A stretch of 64,000 bases of DNA, taken from the NCBI RefSeq assembly GCF_038502225.1, contig NC_091355.1, positions 16,570,381 to 16,634,380 on the forward strand. Reading direction: 5' to 3'. A program made the translations under genes and the position numbers. Source of the DNA: Cherax quadricarinatus. Its lineage: Eukaryota > Arthropoda > Malacostraca > Decapoda > Parastacidae. Shown one piece after another: positions 22,495-32,333 of this stretch. The notes beneath the pieces were generated by a model. It worked only from the letters and a program-made list of their open reading frames with translations, made no database searches and had not been told where the DNA came from. Each line of letters begins with the position of its first letter. Positions within the stretch are counted from its first letter, which is position 1.

Positions 22495-23220
22495 CACTGT
22501 TCAGGCCTATTGGCCAGGCTTGTCCACGTTATATCCATCCATATTTACTTATGTACTTGTTTAACCTATTTTCAAAGCTCCACAAGGTTCTCGCTTGAGG
22601 ATGGGTGTGTTCCACCCATCCACAACTCTCTTAACAAATTTAAAATTTTCCAACTTGAACCTATTGGTGAGAGTCCTGTCTTGGTGGTGAGATATTTTTG
22701 TGCGGTATTTATGTCTCATTTGTTTATGTCTATTTGTATACATCAGTCATTTCCTCTTAATTCTATTCCTTTCCAAAAGTGCAGCTTCAGTGTCCTCAGT
22801 CTATCTTCGTAGTACATGTAGGATCAATTTGATCCTTCTATGTATGCTTTCCAGCGCATTTATGTCCATTTTGTAATATGGAGACATGAAGTGCGTATCA
22901 TGATCTTAATGAGACCTTACCAAGGATAGTTGAAGTATGACCTGAGGACTTCTATTATTTATCTATATTTCTTGAAATGAAGTAAATAATATGATTGTTA
23001 ACACTAGTGCACTATTGTCTGAGCTTTATATTACTGCTAGCTAGAACTCCTAAATCTTTTTCGCATTCAGAGCGACTGAGATCTATATTATTTACTTAAT
23101 TAGTGCCATGGTTATTTTCCCTCTCACAGAACCTGACGTTTGTCTTTATAAAACTGTATCTGCCACTTCTCTGACTACTACATAAACTTATCCAGATTTT
23201 CCTGTAATGCGAGGAAGTTC
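22495..23220 (-). mobile_element. Diverged CR1/L2-group LINE 3' region
   Basis: On the minus strand, the stretch near 23200-23100 corresponds to the WxxKWQMQF...CKVL region. 22561-22743 gives RTLTNRFKLENFKFVKRVVD followed by GWN, the usual CR1/L2 C-terminal block (FFTNRVVDVWN). Stops interrupt it throughout. A different family from copies A-F. Confidence 0.65.
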
Positions 23221-23870
23221 TTGATATGCCGAAGAGCGTCTAAGCGATAACTGGCGCCCTAAAACGATCATACTTCTCTAGAAGTTGTTGAACCAATGTT
23301 TGGTTCAACGATGATGCAGCAAATGTTTTAGGAATGAGAACATGAAGTACCAAGTGTTACAGCAAGAACCCTTATAAGAGGTCCAGTAGCTAGAAAAAGC
23401 AGCACGTCTTTGTAATCACAAACAGTATATGACTTGTAAAGACGGTCAAATTGGGGAATGATGAAGGCTTCTTAAACAGTCCAAATTTCCAAGTTTTGTC
23501 TGCTGCATTCAGTGTTTGTCTGCTTTGTGTTGGCGCGATAGAACTTTTAATAGCCTCTGTCTTATGTTTATATTTTTATCAATAAGGAAATTTGCTGAAT
23601 ACGCTTGTGAGCAAATTGTTGCGATCCAACTCAGACGAGCGCTGTTGCCAGCAGTGTTGAAAGAAATTGGCAGTTTGTGAAAAGTGGACCGAACGACTAA
23701 GTCTGCGTTGTTGGTTCCCTAAGTGTCAATATGTTTTGGAAACCCTTGAAAAATCTTTCTTTGTGCTTCCAAGAAATTTTTCATAATCACTACTGTATTT
23801 GAGGCAAGATGAGTTGTGAGGAGTGATACTTCTAGGCAAGTTATAATGCGCTTCAAGAATTTGATTTCAC
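23221..23870. other. Unassigned stretch
   Basis: Contains the small inverted repeat GTTGAACCAATG/TTGGTTCAAC near 23287. No gene recognised. Confidence 0.45.
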
Positions 23871-24130
23871 CATGAGTAAAAAGGTGAACATAGCTGAAAA
23901 ATTAAGGATTGAAACAGAAATCTCTATGAAAATTTTGGCTGACTATTAAATCCCCTAGGATTACTCTATTGGGAAATAGCTACTTCTTGTACTTCATCTG
24001 AGAATTTGAGATCATCAGTGTAGCATGAGAATGCTAATGAAAGTGTTCAAAAAATGTAACCGCGAATTTGAGGTATATATGTTGACCTTCAAGTGTGAAA
24101 GAAAGGAAAGCGAATGTGAATTGCCGGAAT
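23871..24130 (+). pseudogene. Possible pogo/Tigger-like transposase remnant
   Basis: Piecewise translation gives MSKKVNIAEKLRIETEISMK then ILADY.IP and MLMKVFKKCNREFE. The IAEKLRI...ADxxIP layout recalls the N-terminal helix-turn-helix of pogo/Tigger or jerky-type transposases. It has several stops. The comparison is from memory and weak. Confidence 0.25.
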
Positions 24131-24317
24131 CTGCAAAGGAGTAAAGAATACAATAACCAAAAAAAGTGGTGTAGTTTTAGCTGCAATCAGTTGAAGCCAA
24201 AGGGTTTAAATGATGAAGATACAAAGAGGAGACCATATAATATTGGTCCAAATAAACGCGGGCTACAGTACGAACTGAACTCTGGAATTGCGGGAAATCG
24301 TTGAGCCCAAGGATGTC

Positions 24318-24405
24318 AACATGACTCACGAAATCGTAAAGACACGATTGCAAACAAACCATACCACGGGCGGGTTCAATCCCGCCCGTGGTATGGTTTC
24401 CAAGG
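24318..24405 (-). mobile_element. tRNA-derived SINE fragment, CGAAATCGTAA family
   Basis: CGAAATCGTAAAGACACGAT is followed by TGCAAACAAACC, then a T-arm-like hairpin GCGGGTTCAATCCCGC and ACCACGGG/CCCGTGGT. The tRNA T-loop (GGTTCAATCC) is the B-box remnant. The 5' half of the SINE is missing, leaving a near palindrome. Confidence 0.7.
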
Positions 24406-24824
24406 ATGTCACTTTCGTTGCATGATTCGTCAGGAATTGGGTCTAATGAACGCTGAAGAACATAATCAAGGACAGAAAAAGTAAAATGTATCACATAACA
24501 TAAAACAGGTTAACGATCATATGGAGCCTCCCAGTACATGTATCCTCTGATATTCTATGGAAAGATTAACATTATTATTTACTAGCAAAACTGAGAAGCA
24601 AGGAAGGGGGGGGGGTTGTGAACTGGAGCGATCTATAAAGTCGATGTGACACAAAACAGGCATACTAGTAAAAAGGGATATGTGTAATTGTGTATGGTAG
24701 GGTTTTTGTCTGTCATGAATAAAAATATAATAATATCTATTTCTATAAGTACATGTACAAGGCATACAGGCCTACTACTCTATAGAAAACCGCTTGTTAT
24801 GCAGAGCATTTCGGGCAAATTAGG
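24406..24824. other. Unassigned stretch
   Basis: No feature recognised apart from a G10 run at 24606-24615. Confidence 0.45.
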
Positions 24825-25460
24825 TCAATTTTTCCCATGGATGCGACCCACACCAGTCGACTAACACCTAGATACCCATTTTAAACTGATACTTGGAGTA
24901 TACCTGGAGAATGTTTCGGGGGTCAACGCCCCCGCGGCTTGGTGTGAGACCAGGCCTCCTGGTAGATCAGAGTCTGATCAACCAGGCTGTTACTGCTGGC
25001 CGAACGCAAACTGACGTACGAACCACAGCCCAGCTGGTCAGGTACTGACTTTAGGTGCCTGTCCAGTGCATTCTTGAAGACAGCCAGGGGTCTATTGGTA
25101 ATCCTCTTTATGTATGCTGAGAGGCAGTTGAACAGTCTTGGGCCCCTGACACTTACTGTGTCTTTCAGTGTACTTGTGGCACCCGTGCTTTTCACTGGGG
25201 GAATGTTGCATATCCTGCCGAGTCTTTTGCTTTTACATGGAGTGATTTTCGTGTGCAAGTTTGGTAATAATCCCTCTAGGATTTTCCAAGTGCATGTTAT
25301 CATGTATCCCTCTCGCCTGCGTTCCAGGGAATGGGTGAACATGGACAACCGGTGTAAGGAAACACGCCCAATGTTTCATCCCTAGCCGAGAATCGAACGC
25401 CAAACCTCACCGTCCGAAGCGAGGGCGTTTTTTTCCACTAGACCACGGCCCACCGTTATT
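24825..25460 (-). mobile_element. tRNA-derived SINE interrupted by a LINE 3' end
   Basis: Read on the minus strand, a tRNA-like head (25460-25380, with B-box-like GCGTTCGATTCTC) and the first body segment (ACATTGGGCGTGTTTCC) come first, then a LINE C-terminus and 3' UTR (about 25345-24896), then the second SINE body segment (AAATGGGTATCTAGGTGTTA, 24885-24835). The uninterrupted SINE at 29503 has those two body segments adjacent. The simplest reading is a 5'-truncated LINE that landed inside an older SINE in the same orientation. Confidence 0.75.
24923..25348 (-). pseudogene. LINE ORF2 C-terminus plus 3' UTR start
   Basis: A 141-codon frame reads YMITCTWKILEGLLPNLHTK, then SVRGPRLFNCLSAYIKRITN and FKNALDRHLKSVPDQLGCG. 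This is the C-terminal domain of a jockey/CR1-type LINE polymerase family common in decapods, from memory and not searched. The catalytic part is missing by 5' truncation. Downstream on the minus strand the 3' UTR carries GCCGCGGGGGCGTTGACCCC, the tail shared with SINEs at 29503 and 40253. It would be the most plausible source of the enzyme moving those SINEs. Confidence 0.75.
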
Positions 25461-25995
25461 AGTATCCATGTTAGGAGTGTAGACGTAGCAAAACATTAAC
25501 AATGTGAAGACGGGACCACGAGGCTGTGTTGGATTGTAGTCGAGTGAAGTGACGAGTTGGTGAATTTTGTTTAAGATAAAGACCTGTTGAGTTCCCACAC
25601 TTGAAAGAGGGATTATCGAGGTTCATTTTCGGCTCTTGGGTAGAGAGTAGATTCTTTGACGGCCATCAAAGTAAGAGTGGATTCTGAGGGGGCCGATTGT
25701 TTCAAGTGATGTATGAGGTAGTGAAGGAAGGACCATCTTTTTCGTGATCAATTTCCTGTTTGTAAAGGATAGTGAAAGAGTGTATGTATATGAAGGATGT
25801 AGGCCTAAAGTCGTAATCAGCTGAAGTAGTACGTAAAGGAGAGGTAGTGTTGATTGTATGGTCTCAAAGTGATAGTTTATGGAGGTCTTTAAGGTGTATA
25901 CCAAAGGGCTTAGTGAAGACACTTGTTTATGTAGTAGGGCAGTAAGGTCATATCTCCGAGAACAGCATGGGTTCTATAGATATAGGAGGGAAAGT
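25461..25995. other. Unassigned stretch
   Basis: No repeat or gene recognised. Minus-strand frames here are low complexity. Confidence 0.45.
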
Positions 25996-26090
25996 ATAGG
26001 AAGGTAAATAAACCACGGTACGGACGGGATTGAACTCGCGGTGAGGCGTAAAACTCCAGACCGGCGCGTTAGCCATTGGAAGGTACTAAT
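25996..26090 (-). mobile_element. tRNA-derived SINE fragment, head present
   Basis: On the minus strand: CCAATGGCTAACGCGCCGGT, CTGGAGTTTTACGCCTCACC and GCGAGTTCAATCCCGTCC give a D-arm, anticodon arm and T-arm order, with A-box TGGCTAACGCG and B-box AGTTCAATCCC. Same family as 32825. Confidence 0.75.
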
Positions 26091-26406
26091 AATTGTTGGG
26101 TGTTTCGCGTGATTCTGGAGCAAGAAACTCGAGGTATACACCATGCTGGTAAAGATGGGTAATGGCCTGGTTATATGACACATTTTTTCTTCTCAAACAC
26201 CGGATTTTGTATTTCGAAAAGAAAATGGGACACCGACGAGAATAAAAGGGATGTGCTTCACAACAGTTAAGACAGGAAGGAGATGGCAGTCTCACTCTGG
26301 GTTGTGCTCTACTATATGTTTCAACAGAAGGGACACTGTAATCTGTAATATTTTTCCGAGCAGCCTTAGCACCAACAACTGCTGTATTGTTGCAGTGTTG
26401 GTTCAA
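26086..26406 (-). pseudogene. LINE ORF1 (Gag) zinc-knuckle remnant
   Basis: A 106-codon frame contains SCLNCCEAHPFYSRRCPIFF at residues 44-63, a CX2CX3HX6C zinc knuckle of the form CxNCxxxHPxxxxxCP. It is followed by RKNVSYNQAITHL, like the KTKENISYxEA stretch that follows the last knuckle of jockey/I-type Gag proteins. In the family the domain binds the element's RNA. Only one knuckle is seen and no ORF2 follows, so it is a fragment. Confidence 0.6.
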
Positions 26407-26439
26407 GCTTCCCGCATCAGCGGGAAGCGCCAGAAAAAA

Positions 26440-26545
26440 TAGGAGACAATCATGCTCGATTCAAGGAAGCCGAGGGTAAACTCAATTCCTTGGATCAGAA
26501 GCCAGTTTACCAACATTTAGGAACTTTCTTTGAGGGGGCCAGCAA
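26440..26545 (-). mobile_element. Diverged copy of the (TAA)n-tailed short retroelement
   Basis: CAATTCCTTGGATCAGAAGCC and GGAACTTTCTTTGAGGGG match, in order, CAATTCCCTAAATCAAGAGC and GGAACCTTCCCTGAGGGG of the element at 59631-59792. Only the head half is recognisable. Confidence 0.55.
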
Positions 26546-26736
26546 AAGTTGACCAGAGAGTAAGTTTAGTGATGTTAGTCGGGTAGTTTTCTTAAGTTGA
26601 CTGGGAGGTGTTGGTATTCTAATTATTTCTATATATCTAAAACACACTCTACAAAATTTTGTTATTCAACCTTGTGATGGATCACAACAGCCTCTCGGGA
26701 TTATACCTGGCTCGAGCAACGATTGTCTTTCAGACA

Positions 26737-26865
26737 ATCATGAAATCGTAATAACACGATTGTAAACAAATCACGGAACGGGTGGGGGTTTAACTTATGG
26801 CAAGTGACTCTTAAATTTTATCATCCGGTTAAACCCCTCCCGTACCGTGATTTGGAATTATTGAT
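26737..26865 (-). mobile_element. tRNA-derived SINE fragment arranged as inverted halves
   Basis: GAAATCGTAATAACACGATT and GTAAACAAATCACGG are followed by GGGTGGGGGTTTAAC. Further on, GTTAAACCCCTCCC and CCGTGATTTG invert it. The two arms pair over about 30 bp around a 40-bp middle. Confidence 0.65.
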
Positions 26866-27539
26866 TCTGAGGGTCTGTGGCCGTGCAGGGGTCAGCAAGG
26901 GTTGTCACAATCACCTGGGGCCTGGAAAGCACCTCTTACCCTACCCGGTGCACAGCACCGAGATGACACCTCCAGAGCTGAGGTAGGCTTCGCAAAACCA
27001 CTTGATTAAACTAGACCAATAACCGCGCAGTCGTCTTTTGCACATTAATAGCGATTCGCTAAGCGGACAGAATGCCAAAAAGCATTCATCTTCGGATGCC
27101 ACTTCTGAAGCCGGCATCCGGCAGAACTTCCATCACGAGAGCACCTGGCAGGCGTCCTTACGGTGTATCATCAGAAAGGTAACCTGACCTGTCATAAAAT
27201 AATCCAATTACCATCGGGTAGGCTTACATAATCGCCACGTAAATGCTTTCTTAAGGAACGCTAGGTGCTGGATTTCACAAAAGAAGAAAATTTCCTGTAA
27301 ATGAGGACAAATGAAGAGGGAACGTTAGGGGTAGTTAGACGCTAGCCGAAGACAAAAAAAATCTAGTTCCTTGGATCAAGAATGCTAGAAACCTCCCCAT
27401 AAGAAGAGAGTTCATTACTTTTTCAATCTTCTTTTCGCAGTTGGATTTTAATTTTAATACTCTTCTCTTGTAATATTTTTTAATTAGGATTTATTTTCGG
27501 AAAGAAAGAGCCGCTGTAGAGATGCAACGGAGAATCTTG
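26866..27539. other. Unassigned stretch
   Basis: 26870-27000 is GC-richer but has no recognised match. The remainder is AT-rich. A weak relative of the (TAA)n-tailed element (AGTTCCTTGGATCAAGAA) is at 27364. Confidence 0.4.
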
Positions 27540-27551
27540 GATTACGATGTT
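27540..27551. repeat. Target-site duplication, left (GATTACGATGTT)
   Basis: The 12-mer GATTACGATGTT here is repeated exactly at 29935-29946, bracketing the composite Penelope-like element. Confidence 0.85.
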
Positions 27552-27629
27552 GTAATAAAGTTGGTAGAATTACCGACAATATGTAAAGTAAAAGGACACA
27601 AGTGCAACTAATGTAACATTTATTGTGGC

Positions 27630-27661
27630 AACGTTTCGCTCTCCAGGAGCTTTATCAAGCC
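27630..27661 (-). ncRNA. Hammerhead-ribozyme-like motif, left PLE terminus
   Basis: Minus strand: TTGATAA, one A, stem GCTC/GAGC closed by CTGGA, then GAAACG. In hammerhead numbering this is C3 to U and G8 to A with the rest of CUGANNA kept, so the tertiary 3-8 pair would become U-A rather than C-G. Hammerheads are known in Penelope-like terminal repeats. Activity is doubtful because G8 acts in catalysis. Confidence 0.5.
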
Positions 27662-27944
27662 ATTACAAACAATACATGGACACAGAGGGTATATAAAGGC
27701 TCAGAGTGAGGTGAATACTAGTGAGGTACCAATTTGAGGTTCACTAGTGGTAGTAGTAGTAGTAGTAGTAGTGGTAGTGACAAAAGTAATACAATATGGT
27801 AGAGCAATTAATTCGTACATGAGTAAAAGGATATAAAAGCTATTACTTGGGTAACATAAAAATAGGTTGGACAAATATAAACTGGAATGAGGCAGCTTGT
27901 TTCAGTGTTCACTCTCTGTGCTTTGTGTAGTATAACAGGAGAGA

Positions 27945-28961
27945 CTATGTGATGGCAGGGTTTACTGTTTTCAGGAGGATTCTTGCTAAGACTTCGGAGA
28001 TGGTGAAGCTGCCGTTGTTTTGTTTAATTGTATTCGAAACAGCGATCAGTGCTGATTCGAGGCACTTGCGTCTGCGGAAATTAGTTTCTTTGATCACTAA
28101 TTGGGCGTCTCTGAATTTCATGAGATGACTGGTGGAATTTCGGTGTTGTACACAGGCGTTGTTCAGGTTATCGTTCCTACATGCGTAAATGTGTTCATTG
28201 AGGCGGGTGTCGAGGTTTCTGGCTGTTTCACCTACGTAAATCTTGTCACAGCCTCCACAGGGTATAGTGTAAACTCCTGCATTGACTGGTTCGTGGTGCT
28301 TGGATTTTGTCCTGGTTAGATCCTTTATTGAAGTGCTTGAAGCGATGGCGACTCTGGTGTTAGCTTGTGAAAGTGCTTTTGAGACGTTCAGTGCAACCTG
28401 ACTGTTGGGAAGAATTATAACTTTGCTGGGAGTGGTGTTGATGCGTGGAGAATTTATGATCTGAAGAGCTCTTTTCTTGCAGTCTTTGATGAAAAAAGAA
28501 GGAAAATGTAACTCTGTGAATGTTTGATGAATGTATGTACACTCCTCGTCAAGAAACTCAGGACTACAAATTCGGTATGCTCTTAGGAAAAACCCGATGA
28601 TGATGCCTCTTTTGGTCTTGGTATCTTGCCTGGAATAGAAGTGTGTGAGATCATTTTTATTGGTGGGTTTCCGATAAACTTGAAATCTTAGGTTGTTGTC
28701 TACCTTGTGAATGAGGACGTCGAGGAAAGGTAGCTTGTCATTGGACTCTTCTTCTAGTGTAAACTGGATCGCCGGTTCAACTGCGTTGAGCCTTGCCTGA
28801 AGATCCCGTACATCAAAACGTTTTGGAGTTATTACGAGGACATCGTCCACGTAACGTAACCAAGTGACGCTTGAAGGGATGATGTTGGCGAAGTGTTCGG
28901 ACTCTAGGTGTTCCATGTATAAGTTGGCTAGGACGGCACTTATGGGGGACCCCATTCCCAT
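27945..28961 (-). pseudogene. Penelope-like RT C-terminus with GIY-YIG endonuclease
   Basis: A 338-codon open frame with no internal stop. The RT palm shows GMGSPISAVLANLYMEHLE (residues 2-20) and the catalytic YVDD at 37-40, then LPFLDVLI (78-84) and the QVYRKPTNKNDLTHFYS block (94-110). The GIY-YIG nuclease domain has GVY at 229-231 and IYVGETARNLDTRLNEH at 241-257, preceded by CGGC (235-238), the usual Penelope zinc-like doublet. Such proteins copy element RNA at a nicked target. The frame stays open upstream (FNNKLYRQTYG) to about 29005 and then meets the inverted arm, so fingers and N-terminus are missing. It cannot be autonomous. Confidence 0.92.
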
Positions 28962-28984
28962 GCCGTAGGTTTGTCTGTAGAGCT

Positions 28985-29330
28985 TGTTATTGAAAGAAAA
29001 ACAGTTGAAATTAATATAACTCCAAAACGTTTTGATGTACGGGATCTTCAGGCAAGGCTCAACGCAGTTGAACCGGCGATCCAGTTTACACTAGGTGTAA
29101 CAGGTGAAACAGCCAGAAACCTCGACACCCGCCTCAATGAACACATTTACGCATGTAGGAACGATAACCTGAACAACGCCTGTGTACAACACCGAAATTC
29201 CACCAGTCATCTCATGAAATTCAGAGACGCCCAATTAGTGATCAAAGAAACTAATTTCCGCAGACGCATTTCACCATCTCCGAAGTCTTAGCAAGAATCC
29301 TCCTGAAAACAGTAAACCCTGCCATCACAT
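28985..29330 (+). pseudogene. Internally deleted Penelope-like ORF, right arm
   Basis: Plus-strand copy of the same protein with two deletions. ITPKRFDVRDLQARLNAVEP and AIQFTL jump directly to GETARNLDTRLNEHIYACRN, then KETNFRRR jumps to ISPSPKS in another frame. About 160 residues between the palm and the GIY-YIG domain are missing, as is the YVDD box. Remaining sequence is almost identical to the left arm, so the two arms formed together or recently. Confidence 0.9.
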
Positions 29331-29502
29331 AGTCTCTCCTGTTATACTACACAAAGCACAGAGAGTGAACACTGAAACAAGCTGCCTCATTCCAGTTTAT
29401 ATTTGTCCAACCTATTTTTATGTTACCCAAGTAATAGCTTTTATATCCTTTTACTCATGTACGAATTAATTGCTCTACCATATTGTATTACTTTTGTCAC
29501 TC

Positions 29503-29756
29503 TGGGGCTCTGGTGGCCTGGTGGTTAACGCTCTCGCTTCACACGGTGAGGGCCTGGGTTCGATTCCCAGCCAGAGTAGAAACATTGGACGTGTTTCTTT
29601 CCACCTGTTGTCTATGTTCCCCATCAGTAAAATGGGTACCTGGGTGTTAGTCGACTGGTGTGGGTCGCATCCTGGGACACTGACCTAAGGAGGCCTGGTC
29701 ACAGACCGGGCCGCGGGGGCGTTGACCCCCGGAACTCTGTCCAGATAAACTCCAGA
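29503..29756 (+). mobile_element. tRNA-Val-like SINE, tail type A, complete
   Basis: The head 29504-29576 folds as a tRNA: A-box TGGCCTGGTGGTTAACGC, anticodon loop CTTCACAC (CAC, valine), B-box GGTTCGATTCC and acceptor pairing CTCTGG/CCAGAG. A body follows (TGGGTGTTAGTCGACTGG), then the tail GCCGCGGGGGCGTTGACCCC and CCAGATAAACTCCAG. It splits the right arm of the Penelope-like element between GTCACT and ACTACCACT, so it is younger than that insertion. It is not a functional tRNA gene. Confidence 0.92.
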
Positions 29757-29862
29757 AACTACCACTACTACTACCACTAGTGAACCTCAAATTGGTACCT
29801 CACTAGTATTCACCTCACTCTGAGCCTTTATATACCCTCTGTGTCCATGTATTGTTTGTAAT

Positions 29863-29894
29863 GGCTTGATAAAGCTCCTGGAGAGCGAAACGTT
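29863..29894 (+). ncRNA. Hammerhead-ribozyme-like motif, right PLE terminus
   Basis: Identical core to the left terminus but in plus orientation: GGCTTGATAAAGC, loop, GAGAGCGAAACGTT. Together with the left copy it would allow two opposed half-sites in one transcript. Confidence 0.5.
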
Positions 29895-29934
29895 GCCACA
29901 ATAAATGTCACATTAGTTGCACTTGTGTCCTTTA

Positions 29935-29946
29935 GATTACGATGTT
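29935..29946. repeat. Target-site duplication, right (GATTACGATGTT)
   Basis: Exact match to 27540-27551. Confidence 0.85.
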
Positions 29947-30009
29947 CTTAGATTTTATGTACCACCAAACTGGTAAGAATGGATTACACTCTCAGGCACA
30001 CCACAGAGA

Positions 30010-30205
30010 CTAGCTTCATGAGCATAGATTCATGATCTCGAAATAACACCATTGCAAACAAATCACAGAAATCACAATGTAAATCGTAATGTTCTTTTCA
30101 ATAAGTTGAATAACAAATCACAGAACTGGTGGGATTCAAAACCACACGCGATCCATGATATGTTTGCAATCGCATTATTGCGATTTTGTGAATGATAAAG
30201 AATAA
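30010..30205 (-). mobile_element. Two diverged tRNA-SINE fragments
   Basis: Phrases GCAAACAAATCACAG (30053) and ACAAATCACAGAACTGGTGG (30112) are two tail/T-arm pieces of the CGAAATCGTAA family. ATATGTTTGCAATCGCATTA (30159) is the same tail on the opposite strand. Confidence 0.55.
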
Positions 30206-30469
30206 CATTAAGGCGATTACCCGTGACATACCCGTGAGTTGTTTGGAGAGTGTTCCTAGAACAGCCTCCCAGCTTGGAACAAGCAGTGCTTGTCTGGTCC
30301 AGCAGGCGGGTGCTGCTTGAGGCTCTCCGAGTACTGGCCCGCATATTCATCACTCTAGGTATCCCCTGTCGGGAGACACCTAACTTTTATTTATCTTTAT
30401 ATTCTTTGCTTCCTCTAAAACACAATGTGATCTTCCCTTCACTGAAAGGTGCCTTTGATGCTGGCGAAT
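30206..30469. other. Unassigned stretch
   Basis: GC-richer section 30240-30350 without recognised similarity. Confidence 0.4.
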
Positions 30470-30585
30470 GGCTTTTGATCAAAGGACTGGGAACAACCCT
30501 CCCCTTGCTCGGACCAAATCTAATTACTTTTTATTCCCCAGGCGTTGCATGACCCCATCAGGTTTAGCGCGTCTCCTTGATTATA
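30470..30585 (+). mobile_element. Diverged (TAA)n-tailed short retroelement
   Basis: CCCCAGGCGTTGCATGACCCC and CAGGTTTAGCGCGTCTCCTT then GATTATATA match the 3' half of the 59631 element in reverse orientation. Confidence 0.6.
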
Positions 30586-30890
30586 TAACACAATGCGTGA
30601 CCCTCAAGCAAGTGCTAACATGCGTGTTTTTTTTTTTTTTTTTTGGTGTCTTTGTATACCCGTGATTAACTCAACTGCATTCGGGGTTTGCCTAATGCCT
30701 TTTGTAGCTGGCGAGGAATATGTCAATATTTGCAGAGGTGGGAGGCCTTAACAAGGCAAAACTCGCCGATATTCAGTTTTCCCATTCCAGTGCAGATCTG
30801 ATTGGTTAGGAGTGCAGGGAGGAGTGGAATATATGAGTGATCTTTGAACCTGTCTACTGGTGGATGGAGGTTGTTGACTTAATCTGGAAG

Positions 30891-30896
<6 letters not shown>

Positions 30897-30927
<31 letters not shown>
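30897..30927. repeat. (GA)n microsatellite
   Basis: About 15 GA units. Confidence 0.95.
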
Positions 30928-30929
<2 letters not shown>

Positions 30930-30972
30930 TGACTTAAGGAAATCGTTCATGTCTATTTAATAGGGAGACTAC

Positions 30973-31080
30973 TATGACTCACAAAATCGTAATAATACGA
31001 TTTGCAAACTAACCTCAGTACGGGTGGGGCTTGACTCACTTGCCGCGAGTTCAAGCCCCACCCGTACCGTGGTTAGGGAA
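30973..31080 (-). mobile_element. tRNA-derived SINE fragment as near-perfect palindrome
   Basis: ACTCACAAAATCGTAATAAT is followed by CAGTACGGGTGGGGCTTGA; GAGTTCAAGCCCCACCCGTA and CCGTGGTT then return. The arms pair over about 24 bp around a 14-bp centre. Confidence 0.7.
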
Positions 31081-31279
31081 ACTATTACTGTGGTTAATAC
31101 CAATACTATTACTGTCACCCCCTTTGTCTCTCAATGTCAGCTGATCGTGCTGATATATTTCCTAAACTACTGTCAGAATTCTGATGACTGAAATTAGTTT
31201 ACATCAGTGTTTGCAAAGTGTCTTGCAAGCTGATTCCTAAAAAACTGTATAGATTTTGCTCTTATACTTTCAGTGGACA

Positions 31280-31560
31280 ATCTGTTGCAGTGACCTATCT
31301 CCTCCTAAAATAATTTACCTGTGTTTATGTCGCACCACTCGCCTAAGAGTTTTATTCCACTGTTGTGATTACTGACACATATTTCACTTTAAATAATTTT
31401 CCGTGTTGAGTGTATGCAATCCTATTAGTATCTTAATGGCTCAAATATCCTCTACTGGTCTATTTCTTGATAAATAATATTAAATTATTAGAGTCCTGCA
31501 AATGTTTACTTTACTGCTGGTATTGGTACGATTATAATTGCTCTTTTTTTGTGCGCTCTC
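31280..31560 (-). mobile_element. Probable decayed CR1/L2 3' region
   Basis: Minus-strand wording (ATTCCACTGTTGTGATTACT; TATTAGTATCTTAATGGCTC) resembles the KILRGI/DxxR thumb region of other LINE copies in loose form. No open frame. Low certainty. Confidence 0.35.
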
Positions 31561-32330
31561 TAATTTTTTTTTGTCAACTGACTATTAAATCTGATCATTA
31601 CGAAGCGGTCTTACATGTTGTTTTTTTTAATCTAAATTAATAGTTTCATTTAAACTTTGGTACTCGCATATACACGTTGCTTAAGACATCTAAGACTGTT
31701 GTTTTTCTGAGCGCTTAAGAGGTAAATCTTCATTCTTCTTGAGTTGGCTATTTTTTCACATTTTTAAGTGTTTTATGAAAAAATTATTACTTTGCATATG
31801 TGAAACTCATCGATCATGTCTCGTACCACTGTTTCATCCAATTCAAATTGCTTTGAATACTTAAAAAACTCAGTATGCATGCTGAGTGTATAAGTTTTGT
31901 TTTCTGTGTATTTATTCAGCCCCATTAGAAGATCACTTTTGTATATGGTGAAACGGTTTGAACCAAAGACTGATTCCAAGTGAACTAATCTCTTAGCATT
32001 TTCTAAGACGTCATCTTTTATTTCTGACTCCTTGTTTTAAGTTGCTGTCTTCCAGAAAATATACGATTTTAATTTCTAGTTACCTAACATAGAAGTTAAA
32101 ATTCAATAATTTGACAACGTTTGTCAGTTTCCAGTCCTTTGGCACTTGGATTTTTATAATGATTCATTAAATACTACCAGTGATGGGAAACAACATCGTT
32201 TAAAAAAAAAAATCCACATTGTGTGAAATGCAATGTGCACAAATGTGGAAATTATGGACATATAACAGTAAATATTGTATTTGTACATTTTGTTTAAATG
32301 TCCAAATCCAATAGCTATATAAGAAGTAAT
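31561..32330. other. Unassigned AT-rich stretch
   Basis: No gene or repeat recognised; several T-runs. Confidence 0.45.
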
Positions 32331-32333
32331 ATA

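Larger units (their letters stand above)
27552..29934. mobile_element. Composite Penelope-like element with opposed halves
   Basis: The left arm (27552 to about 29010) lies on the minus strand: a terminal repeat with hammerhead-like core, then an RT/GIY-YIG frame. The right arm (about 29015-29934) is an internally deleted plus-strand copy: a short RT piece, a GIY-YIG piece, then the same terminal sequence. The outer sequences are inverse complements: AAGGACACAAGTGCAACTAA at left, TTAGTTGCACTTGTGTCCTT at right. The whole is flanked by one 12-bp duplication, implying a single insertion event. Opposed and partial-tandem arrangements are known for Penelope-like elements. A SINE (29503-29756) interrupts the right arm. 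Confidence 0.88.

Noticed and set aside
27945..28961. Complete autonomous Penelope element
   Set aside because: The RT N-terminal half is replaced by the inverted arm at about 29010, so only palm and endonuclease remain.
29504..29576. Functional tRNA-Val gene
   Set aside because: The tRNA-like head is fused to a SINE body and tail, has imperfect pairing and recurs with the same body elsewhere.
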